In this document: in pieces, positions 1-5,298 of the stretch
How the letters are laid out: each line of letters begins with the position of its first letter
How positions within the stretch are numbered: position 1 is the first letter of the stretch
Origin: Planctomycetales bacterium
GTDB lineage: Bacteria > Planctomycetota > Phycisphaerae > SM23-33
Reading direction: 5' to 3'
Length of the DNA stretch: 6,202 bases
Assembly (NCBI GenBank): GCA_030631125.1
Contig: DAOVLS010000151.1
Span: forward strand, 1 to 6,202
The notes under the pieces: generated by a model
Told to the model about the DNA's origin: nothing
The model's input: the letters and a program-made list of their open reading frames with translations, nothing else
Database searches by the model: none
Translations under genes and position numbers: made by a program

Positions 1-366
1 CATCCGCGGATGCGGCAGGGTTAGTTTCTCGCTTTCAGCAATCACGTCGTCGAACAGCAGCATATCCAGGTCGCAAGTCCTTGGGCCACACCGCTGTTCA
101 CTTTTGCGGTCGCGTCCGAGTTCGGCTTCGATCTCCTGCATAACGCCCAGCAGCGGCTCGGACTCAAGGTCGGCAATCAGCATCGCAGCGGCGTTCATAT
201 ATTCAGGCTGGTCCTGCGGACCGCCGACAGGTTCGGTCTGAATAAAGCTGCTTACCCGGCAGACGGATACGCCCTCTCGCCCGTTCAGAAGTTTCAGCGC
301 CTGCATGAGCGTCTGCGCTCGCGGCTCAATGTTCCCGCCCAAACCAATATAAACAACGTGCTTCAT
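1..366 (-). CDS. folK: FolK, 6-hydroxymethyl-7,8-dihydropterin pyrophosphokinase (HPPK), C-terminus cut off by window edge
   Basis: HPPK transfers pyrophosphate from ATP to 6-hydroxymethyl-7,8-dihydropterin in the cytoplasmic folate pathway, just before dihydropteroate synthase. I translated the minus strand from the ATG at 366-364 and got 122 open codons to the window edge. Family signatures are in order: YIGLGGN at residues 6-12, TEPVGGPQDQPEYMNAA at 44-60 (pterin pocket region), ELGRDR at 82-87, and GPRTCDLDMLLF at 94-105, where D99 and D101 match the two Mg-binding aspartates; LPHPRM follows at 117-122. Typical HPPKs are about 155-165 residues, so roughly 35-45 residues are missing to the left. 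The next in-frame ATG (residue 21) would remove the YIGLGGN strand, so the start at 366 is favoured, although no Shine-Dalgarno lies at normal spacing. It follows dapL by 92 bp filled with palindromic repeats. Confidence 0.93.
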   Translation of the reverse strand, partial: MKHVVYIGLGGNIEPRAQTLMQALKLLNGREGVSVCRVSSFIQTEPVGGPQDQPEYMNAAAMLIADLESEPLLGVMQEIEAELGRDRKSEQRCGPRTCDLDMLLFDDVIAESEKLTLPHPRM

Positions 367-369
367 ATA

Positions 370-394
370 GTAGGCTGGGACGGAGTCCCACCTT
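370..394 (+). repeat. REP-like palindrome, short copy (25 nt, GTAG-headed)
   Basis: This unit begins GTAG on the plus strand and folds into a hairpin: 372-374 pairs with 391-393, C375 is bulged, 376-381 pairs with 385-390, and the loop is GGA (382-384). Its reverse complement matches 421-455 exactly except that 10 nt are missing from the loop. It ends 3 nt before the folK start codon, in the place where a ribosome binding site would be expected. The GTAG foot plus imperfect palindrome resembles REP sequences mobilised by RAYT-type (REP-associated tyrosine) transposases; that assignment is inference. Confidence 0.7.
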
Positions 395-411
395 AATTTC
401 TATGCCTTTCG

Positions 412-424
412 CCTTTTAAAAAGG
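412..424. repeat. Small AT-rich palindrome in the centre of the REP pair
   Basis: CCTTTT at 412-417 and AAAAGG at 419-424 are perfect inverted arms around A418. The palindrome overlaps the inner edge of the full REP copy. No function is evident; it adds to the folding potential of the dapL-folK spacer. Confidence 0.5.
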
Positions 425-455
425 TGGGACTCCGCTTCGCTCCGTCCCAGCCTAC
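418..455 (-). terminator. Possible Rho-independent terminator after dapL, formed by the REP hairpin
   Basis: On the minus strand the full REP copy makes a 9-bp GC-rich stem with one bulge, and the 3' arm runs straight into five T residues (complement of 422-418; the first T closes the stem). This lies 3 nt after the dapL stop. Against it: the loop is long (13 nt), the T run is short and is followed by AAAA, and folK continues on the same strand without a clear promoter. It may be a weak or leaky terminator, or only a repeat whose flank happens to be T-rich. Confidence 0.4.
421..455 (-). repeat. REP-like palindrome, full copy (35 nt, GTAG-headed)
   Basis: Read on the minus strand this unit starts GTAG (455-452), 3 nt after the dapL stop codon. 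The stem pairs 422-424 with 451-453 and 425-430 with 444-449, with G450 bulged; the 13-nt loop (431-443) carries two CTCCG copies in tandem-like arrangement (on the other strand CGGAG-CGAAG-CGGAG). With the unit at 370-394 it forms a head-outward inverted pair separated by 26 nt, the arrangement seen in BIME elements. Confidence 0.7.
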
Positions 456-458
456 GAC

Positions 459-1625
459 TCACCAACTGAGTTTCGCCAGGCGTTCGAGGGCCTCTTCGAT
501 TCGCTCTGTCTCCACCGTCAGCGCCGCTCGGAAATAACCTTCTCCGGTCGGACCGAAGCCTATGCCGGGAATGAACACGACGTCGGCCTCGGCCAGGCAT
601 CTTTTTGCGAAGGTCATCGAATCGGCGCCGTCGGGGCATCGGCACCAGACGTAGAACGTCGCAGCCGGGGGCGAAACTTCATATCCCAACTTCGTCAGAC
701 CCGCGCACAGTGCATCACGCCGGTCCTGATAAAGTTTCCGCTGCCGGAGGATTTCTTCCCGCTCGGACCCTTCCAATGCCGCTACGCCGGCCCACTGGAC
801 GGCGTTAAACTGTCCGGAATCGACGTTACCCTTGACCGCCGCCAGTGCGGCGATGACTTCGGCGTTGCCCGCCACCCATCCAATCCGCCAGCCGGTCATA
901 TTAAACGTCTTGGAAAGCGAGTGAAACTCGACTGTTACGTCCTTTGCGCCGGCGACCTGGAGGATGCTCGGCGGGGGCGTCTCGAAATAGACTTCGTTAT
1001 AGGCTGCGTCGGCGGCCACGATTATCTCGTTGGCCTTCGCCCATGCGATGAGTTTTTCGTACCACCCAAGGTCGGCCCCGGCGCCGGTCGGATTGTTGGG
1101 ATAGTTGACGTAAATCAGTTTGGCCCGACCGGTGACCGCAGCGTCGATGGCATCAATATCCGGCAGCCAGTTGTCCTCGGCTGTGAGATTCAGATAATGC
1201 GGCTCGGCCTCGGCGAAAACGGCTGCGGAGTTATAGACCGGATACCCCGGCCGCGGGATGAGGACGACCTCGCCGGGATTGACCACCGCCAGAGGAAGAT
1301 GCGCAATGGCGTCTTTCGAGCCGATCGACGTGATAATCTCGGCAGTCGGGTCCAGTTCGACGCCGTAGCGTTTCAGCATAAACGCCGCAGCCGCCTGTCG
1401 AAACTGCGGCACGCCCTCGTCGAACGGATAGCAATGACTGGCCGGGTCGCCGACGGCCTTTCGCATGGCCTCGACGATGAACTCAAACGTAGGCTTGTCC
1501 GGATCGCCCACGCCGAGGTTAATCACGTCGCGCCCAGCCGCGATGGCTTCGCGCTTGGCACGGTCGATCTCAACAAACAAATAAGGCGGCAACGCCTTCA
1601 AACGGTCTGATTTTTCCCAAGTCAT
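459..1625 (-). CDS. dapL: Class I/II PLP aminotransferase, probable LL-diaminopimelate aminotransferase (DapL)
   Basis: DapL (EC 2.6.1.83) converts tetrahydrodipicolinate and glutamate to LL-diaminopimelate in one step, feeding lysine and peptidoglycan synthesis in the cytoplasm. The 388-residue product has the usual family length. Visible motifs: SDRLKALPPYLF at 6-17 and LGVGDPDKPT at 37-46, both typical of the DapL group; SIGSKDAIAH at 100-109; PRPGYPVY at 124-131; NYPNNPTG at 174-181; AADAAYNEVYF at 204-214 with D206 and Y209 (PLP ring contacts); SLSKTFNMTGWRIGW at 236-250 with K239 as the PLP Schiff-base lysine and R247 at the phosphate; VDSGQFNA at 268-275; and GYFRAALT at 363-370, where R366 matches the substrate-carboxylate arginine. 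The ATG at 1625 follows a good Shine-Dalgarno. It is probably cotranscribed with the upstream exoprotein gene. Related aminotransferases of other substrate range (alanine, aspartate) share many motifs, so the exact substrate is less certain than the fold. Confidence 0.85.
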   Translation of the reverse strand: MTWEKSDRLKALPPYLFVEIDRAKREAIAAGRDVINLGVGDPDKPTFEFIVEAMRKAVGDPASHCYPFDEGVPQFRQAAAAFMLKRYGVELDPTAEIITSIGSKDAIAHLPLAVVNPGEVVLIPRPGYPVYNSAAVFAEAEPHYLNLTAEDNWLPDIDAIDAAVTGRAKLIYVNYPNNPTGAGADLGWYEKLIAWAKANEIIVAADAAYNEVYFETPPPSILQVAGAKDVTVEFHSLSKTFNMTGWRIGWVAGNAEVIAALAAVKGNVDSGQFNAVQWAGVAALEGSEREEILRQRKLYQDRRDALCAGLTKLGYEVSPPAATFYVWCRCPDGADSMTFAKRCLAEADVVFIPGIGFGPTGEGYFRAALTVETERIEEALERLAKLSW

Positions 1626-1631
1626 TATTTA

Positions 1632-1637
1632 TCCTTC
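1632..1637 (-). promoter_or_regulatory. dapL ribosome binding site overlapping the upstream stop codon
   Basis: The minus strand reads TGAAGGATAAATAATG: the exoprotein stop TGA (1638-1636) shares its GA with the Shine-Dalgarno GAAGGA (1637-1632), which is 6 nt from the dapL ATG (1625-1623). This supports the chosen start and predicts that ribosomes finishing the exoprotein could reinitiate on dapL (translational coupling). Confidence 0.8.
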
Positions 1638-4600
1638 AGCGTATCTTGTTCCGCCCCGCTTTGCCCGCGCCGGTGTAATAGGCGGTCGTATCCTTCTCGA
1701 ATATCTGGATAACGCCCGTTACGTCCATCTCCAGCATATAGGGGACAGTCTTCAGGTTAGACATCTTACTTTTTCCGGAAACGGCACCGCCTTTGAAGTA
1801 CGGGTTTCTTACCTTTTCAAACGTGTTGTCCCCGATTTCGTGCGACACTTTTGAGGTTATGTAGATGGCGTAATAGAGGTTCCGGAAAACGTTTCCGCGA
1901 ACGACGCCCCGCCCGGCCCAGCAGCCCAGCGCGCCCTTGCAGTTTTCAAAGATGTTATACTCCACGACGAACGCGCCCTTCGGGGTCAGATGGGCGTGAA
2001 CGTCGCACTGGCTTAGGTTGTCGCGGGGAGCACAATCCTTGACATCCAGGACGTGGTTGTACCGGAAGAGATAATGCGCCTCGCCGTAGTTCGAGGTAAT
2101 CGTGTGGCGGTTGGAATGGAAAATGTTATCGTACACCAGCACCATCGTCCCGTCATTGACGGAGATTATCCCGTACCCCAGTCCGCTCCAGCAGTTGTGA
2201 TGGATAATATTATGGTCAACCTGTCCTGTCGCGCCCTTGCCGAAGTACAACGCCCGTGCGAAGGCCATAACTTCGCAGTGGTCAACCCGGATGTTTTTGA
2301 CGTTGAACGCCCGCAGGCAGCAACTATCGCTTACCCTCGCGTGCGTCGGGTTCATTCCGTAGAGTTTCATCCGGGTCAGTCTCACGCCGTCGCCGATGGC
2401 CTGGAATATCTGGCCGTTCTTGACCGATGAAATGTACGTCTTCGACCCTGCCCCGAGCAGCGTAAGCCCGGCGGGGATGTTGACGCCCTTGATGATATAT
2501 TTACCCGCAGGCAGATAGACCACCGGCACGCCGTCGGCTGCGGCCTTGTCGCAGGCGGCCTGGACGTCGGCGGTCGTGAATCCCTTGACCGTTATCCTGT
2601 TGGACAAATCCTTCTCTTCCTGCGGGCTGAGGGGGATGTCCGGGCCGATATTCTTATCCCTCGGACCCGGCTTGGTGCTCCAGGTGATCGTTTCGGGAAG
2701 TTTCTGCGTAGTGAAACTGAAATCCTTGCTCTTGGAGGTATTTCCTGCTTCGTCGGTACCTTCGACCGCGAAGTGATATTTCGTCGCCGGTTTCAGACCG
2801 GTAAGAAGGACACGGTGATATTTCACGCCGGACGGCTCTTTCGCCTTCGAGACGTATTTTCCAGCGGAAGTTCCGTAACTTACTGTGCTGATTGCCCTTT
2901 CGTCGGTTTCCCACTCGATAAGCGCGGTGTAATTGGCGGTCTTGTGGGTGTTCATCTTCGAAATCTTCGGGCCTGTCTTATCTCTGGTCAACACGATCCG
3001 GCCCTTCGCGGCTTTACCTTCCGATACAATATAATTTGCGACTACAGTTCTATAACCATGCCTTGTAACCCTCACCTTGTAAGAGCCGACAGGAACCGTA
3101 ATGACATATCCTCCATTCTTACCGGAGACCGTTGAAAACTGCCCCCATGTAACCCCCGCTTGCGTTACTGGCTTGCCGTCGGTATCCACGACCTCGCCGT
3201 AAATCGTTCCCCTGGGGCAGGTGTCGGAATAGACCTTGAGAATCTCGGCCCCGGTCAATGCGCGGGAATATATCCGCGCCTCGTCGATTACACCGTCATA
3301 AAGGCAACTGAACCTGCCGTTTGCATACCAGGCCCCGAGGAACAGGTCGGTCACGGAGGGATGTATCCCCCCCTCCGGAGCGATAGCCGTGAAAATGTCC
3401 TCGCGCCCGTTGAAGTAACACTTCATCGTTACCCCGTCGGAGACAGCCGCTACGTGCACCCACTCGTCTTTGGGTATGACCTGGTTGGAAGAGGCGCACC
3501 ACGAACTCGCCGACCCGTCGGACGAAAGGGCGAAATTCACTCCGCCCTTGGCTGAAGATATGTCCAGCTCAACGCTGCGCTGGCCGCCGGCCTTTTTTCG
3601 ATAGTAAAAGAATCTTCCGAATATCGTGCCTCTTTGTGTCAGCGGGGTCTTTACCCACACCGTCAGCGTAATTTTCTTGTTTGGGCTGTCCAGGCTGGGA
3701 GATTTACGGATGCGTACATAATTGTCCTTACCATTAAACTTCAGCCCGCCGCCGACTTTACCCTTGGCCCAGGTGCCTCCGTGCATATAACCGTGATTCT
3801 GATTGCCCGAAGCGTCAAAAATCATGTCGCCCCTACCGGCATCGAATTTCCAATAAGCAACCAGTCCCTTTTCCTTATGGTCAGAAGACGTGGTGAAAGT
3901 GGACTCCTTGCTCCCGGCGACATTTCCGGCCTCATCGACACTTACAAATGAGAAGTGATATTTCGTCTCAGGCTTGAGTCCCGACAAAAGAATACGATGC
4001 GATTTCGTATATAAGTGCTGCTCTGTGGCCTCGCTGAATTTCCCCGTGGATGTCCTGTATATCGCTGTGCTATTACAAGGTTCATTCGTTTCCCATTCGA
4101 TGACCGCGATGGAACCGGCGGGGCTTCGCACGCTGATATTGGAAATCTTCGGCGCTACCTTGTCTTCAGTCAGGCTGACCTTGGCAGGTTTCGTCGCCGT
4201 CTTGCCCTTCTCTATTTGCACAACTATCAGTTGTCTTTTGTAACCTTTCCTGGCGGCCAGCAATTTGTATGTTCCGGGCGGTACAGCCAGGCTATATGCG
4301 CCATTCGCACCCGTAACCGTCGTAAAAAGCCCGATGGACACTGTCGCCTTTTGAATGGGCTTGCCCTTTGCATCCGTAACCTTACCGGAGACCTTGCCCT
4401 TCGCGCCGAAGTCGCCATAGAGTTTGAGCACCTCGTTGGCGCTCATGGCGTGGGAATAGATTTTCACCTCGTCGATTAATCCTTTGAACGGGCCGCCCCG
4501 TTTGTCTTTACCGAATTGCCAGATTCCCATGTACAGATCGCCCTTTGCGGCGAAAACCCTGTAGGCTGCATCCTCCAGCGAGGCGCACTGCTTGCCGTTG

Positions 4601-5154
4601 ACGAAGACCCGCATCGTCCTGCCGTCTCCGACACCGACGACATGCACCCATTCGTCTTTCGGCACGATATTTTCGGGAGAATTGCACCACGCGCTTCCCC
4701 CGCCGTCCGGTGAAAGTGCGAAACTCGCTACCTTCTTCTCGCCCCTCACCTCCAGCAACAGGCTGCGATCGTTGGCGCCGTCTTCGTAAAGCATTCTTCC
4801 TAATATCGTGTTTCTTCCCTCCAGGGGCGTCTTTATCCACGCCGAGACGGTAATCTCTTTGTCCGGGCTGTCCAGGCTGGCGGATTTGGGAATAATCACG
4901 AAGTCATCAACGCCGTCGAACTTCAATGCCCCGCCGGAGATTCCCTTAGACCACTCCGGGCCGGTGATTTTACCGTGGTTGCCGTTTCCGGATGAATCGG
5001 CGAGTTTATCGCCCTTGGCCTGGTCGAATTTCCAGTGCGCCACAAGGCCATCCTCAGCGGCAACCGAACATGACGCCGAAAACGCGACGCACACAAACCC
5101 AAGACAAGCCAACGTAATCAATCGGACATTTCCGGATTTGCCTGTTCTGTTCAT
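1636..5154 (-). CDS. Large secreted protein: two LamG / carboxypeptidase-regulatory-like / FN3 modules plus right-handed beta-helix
   Basis: A 1172-residue exported protein; I recognise the domains but not a named gene. Residues 1-33 are a Sec signal peptide (basic RTGKSGNVR, hydrophobic LITLACLGFVCVAF, then SVAA before EDG). Domains in order: LamG-like jellyroll about 36-245 (GLVAHWKFD, DSSGNGNHG, LIDEVKIYSHAMS), carboxypeptidase-regulatory-like Ig fold 254-330 (GKVTDAKGKPI, PPGTYKLLAARKGY), FN3-like 334-422 (EWETNEP, LKPETKYHFSFVSVDEAGN); then the same series again at 430-642, 649-723 and 728-816. A linker (817-852) leads to a pectate-lyase-superfamily right-handed beta-helix, 853-1172, opening DVQAACDKAAADGVPVVYLPAGKY-style and continuing with coils such as IRVDHCEV, GQVDHNII, VLVYDNIF, FVVEYNIF, GVVRGNVF. 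LamG and FN3 modules usually bind glycans or other surfaces; beta-helices may be lyases, epimerases or adhesins. I could not identify catalytic residues, an LPxTG, PEP-CTERM or membrane anchor, so enzyme versus adhesin is open. The ATG at 5154 is preferred over a GTG at 5208 because of its ribosome site and signal peptide. Confidence 0.9.
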   Translation of the reverse strand: MNRTGKSGNVRLITLACLGFVCVAFSASCSVAAEDGLVAHWKFDQAKGDKLADSSGNGNHGKITGPEWSKGISGGALKFDGVDDFVIIPKSASLDSPDKEITVSAWIKTPLEGRNTILGRMLYEDGANDRSLLLEVRGEKKVASFALSPDGGGSAWCNSPENIVPKDEWVHVVGVGDGRTMRVFVNGKQCASLEDAAYRVFAAKGDLYMGIWQFGKDKRGGPFKGLIDEVKIYSHAMSANEVLKLYGDFGAKGKVSGKVTDAKGKPIQKATVSIGLFTTVTGANGAYSLAVPPGTYKLLAARKGYKRQLIVVQIEKGKTATKPAKVSLTEDKVAPKISNISVRSPAGSIAVIEWETNEPCNSTAIYRTSTGKFSEATEQHLYTKSHRILLSGLKPETKYHFSFVSVDEAGNVAGSKESTFTTSSDHKEKGLVAYWKFDAGRGDMIFDASGNQNHGYMHGGTWAKGKVGGGLKFNGKDNYVRIRKSPSLDSPNKKITLTVWVKTPLTQRGTIFGRFFYYRKKAGGQRSVELDISSAKGGVNFALSSDGSASSWCASSNQVIPKDEWVHVAAVSDGVTMKCYFNGREDIFTAIAPEGGIHPSVTDLFLGAWYANGRFSCLYDGVIDEARIYSRALTGAEILKVYSDTCPRGTIYGEVVDTDGKPVTQAGVTWGQFSTVSGKNGGYVITVPVGSYKVRVTRHGYRTVVANYIVSEGKAAKGRIVLTRDKTGPKISKMNTHKTANYTALIEWETDERAISTVSYGTSAGKYVSKAKEPSGVKYHRVLLTGLKPATKYHFAVEGTDEAGNTSKSKDFSFTTQKLPETITWSTKPGPRDKNIGPDIPLSPQEEKDLSNRITVKGFTTADVQAACDKAAADGVPVVYLPAGKYIIKGVNIPAGLTLLGAGSKTYISSVKNGQIFQAIGDGVRLTRMKLYGMNPTHARVSDSCCLRAFNVKNIRVDHCEVMAFARALYFGKGATGQVDHNIIHHNCWSGLGYGIISVNDGTMVLVYDNIFHSNRHTITSNYGEAHYLFRYNHVLDVKDCAPRDNLSQCDVHAHLTPKGAFVVEYNIFENCKGALGCWAGRGVVRGNVFRNLYYAIYITSKVSHEIGDNTFEKVRNPYFKGGAVSGKSKMSNLKTVPYMLEMDVTGVIQIFEKDTTAYYTGAGKAGRNKIR
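2707..3867 (-). repeat. Internal duplication, copy 2 (LamG + CpD-reg-like + FN3 coding module)
   Basis: Codes for residues about 430-816. Nearly the same length as copy 1 (387 against 388 residues by my boundaries), and joined to it by the short hydrophilic linker SSDHKEK. Sequence has diverged substantially outside the core motifs, so the duplication is not recent. Confidence 0.85.
3886..5049 (-). repeat. Internal duplication, copy 1 (LamG + CpD-reg-like + FN3 coding module)
   Basis: Codes for residues about 36-423 of the secreted protein. It matches copy 2 in order and motif: GLVAHWKFD/GLVAYWKFD, SGNGNHG/SGNQNHG, SLDSPDKEIT/SLDSPNKKIT, IVPKDEWVHV/VIPKDEWVHV, GLIDEVKIYSHAMS/GVIDEARIYSRALT, GLKPETKYHF/GLKPATKYHF, DEAGNVAGSK/DEAGNTSKSK. 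The whole three-domain block was duplicated, not single domains. Confidence 0.85.
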
Positions 5155-5161
5155 GATTTTT

Positions 5162-5166
5162 CTCCT
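5162..5166 (-). promoter_or_regulatory. Ribosome binding site of the secreted-protein gene
   Basis: AGGAG on the minus strand sits 7 nt (AAAAATC) before the ATG at 5154-5152. It decides the start: an in-frame GTG at 5208-5206 would put 18 charged residues before the signal peptide and would begin almost at the predicted transcription start, leaving no leader. Confidence 0.85.
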
Positions 5167-5186
5167 GCTTGATTTCAGTGTTACAT

Positions 5187-5240
5187 TTGACCGTTCCAAC
5201 TTTAACACGAGATACTATCTTACGTTGCTTTAACGGTCAA
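5187..5240. promoter_or_regulatory. 9-bp inverted repeat flanking the promoter, possible operator pair
   Basis: TTGACCGTT at 5187-5195 and AACGGTCAA at 5232-5240 are perfect inverted copies 36 nt apart (about 45 nt centre to centre). One arm contains the predicted -35 hexamer and the other lies just downstream of the predicted start. A heptamer CTTTAAC also occurs twice in direct orientation, at 5200-5206 and 5228-5234. This symmetry could be a repressor site pair or a 5' structure; the upstream arm would lie outside the transcript, which favours a DNA-binding site. Confidence 0.45.
5212..5240 (-). promoter_or_regulatory. Predicted sigma70-type promoter for the secreted-protein gene
   Basis: On the minus strand TTGACC (5240-5235, five of six to TTGACA) is followed after exactly 17 nt by TAGTAT (5217-5212, four of six to TATAAT). 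A start near 5205 would give a leader of about 50 nt containing the AGGAG site. Placement after the oxidase stop codon and hairpin fits an independent transcription unit. Prediction by eye only. Confidence 0.55.
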
Positions 5241-5261
5241 TCGTCATAAGGGTTCCGGTGC

Positions 5262-5284
5262 AGCACGGGCGAGACGCCCGTGTT
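5262..5284. repeat. Perfect GC-rich hairpin after the oxidase gene
   Basis: CACGGGCG (5264-5271) and CGCCCGTG (5275-5282) form an 8-bp perfect stem around an AGA loop; a G-T and an A-T pair extend it to 5262-5284. It lies 15 nt after the oxidase stop. There is no T tract on either strand, so it is not a classical intrinsic terminator; it looks more like an extragenic palindromic repeat that could protect the 3' end of the oxidase mRNA or stall polymerase. Confidence 0.65.
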
Positions 5285-5298
5285 ACGATCTTCGCAAC

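Noticed and set aside
367..372. TACTAT as a -10 box for folK
   Set aside because: It touches the start codon, so transcription would begin inside the gene, and it has no matching -35; it is the end of the REP unit.
921..1610. Plus-strand open frame of 229 codons
   Set aside because: It lies antisense inside dapL, has no recognisable motif or ribosome site, and is explained by the codon bias of the opposite strand.
2686..2715. LPET sequence in the secreted protein as a sortase signal
   Set aside because: It reads LPETI, not LPxTG, lies in the internal linker before the beta-helix, and has no following membrane segment or basic tail.
5040..5154. Lipoprotein signal in the secreted protein (SASC near residue 29)
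   Set aside because: The position before the Ala is Ser, not a Leu-type lipobox residue, and a normal signal peptidase I site (SVAA before E) follows immediately.
5155..5208. GTG start adding 18 residues to the secreted protein
   Set aside because: The ATG at 5154 has AGGAG at 7 nt and directly begins a signal peptide; the GTG falls in the predicted promoter/start region and has no ribosome site.
5262..5284. Intrinsic terminator for the oxidase gene
   Set aside because: The stem is strong but there is no T run after it on the minus strand; kept as a hairpin repeat only.
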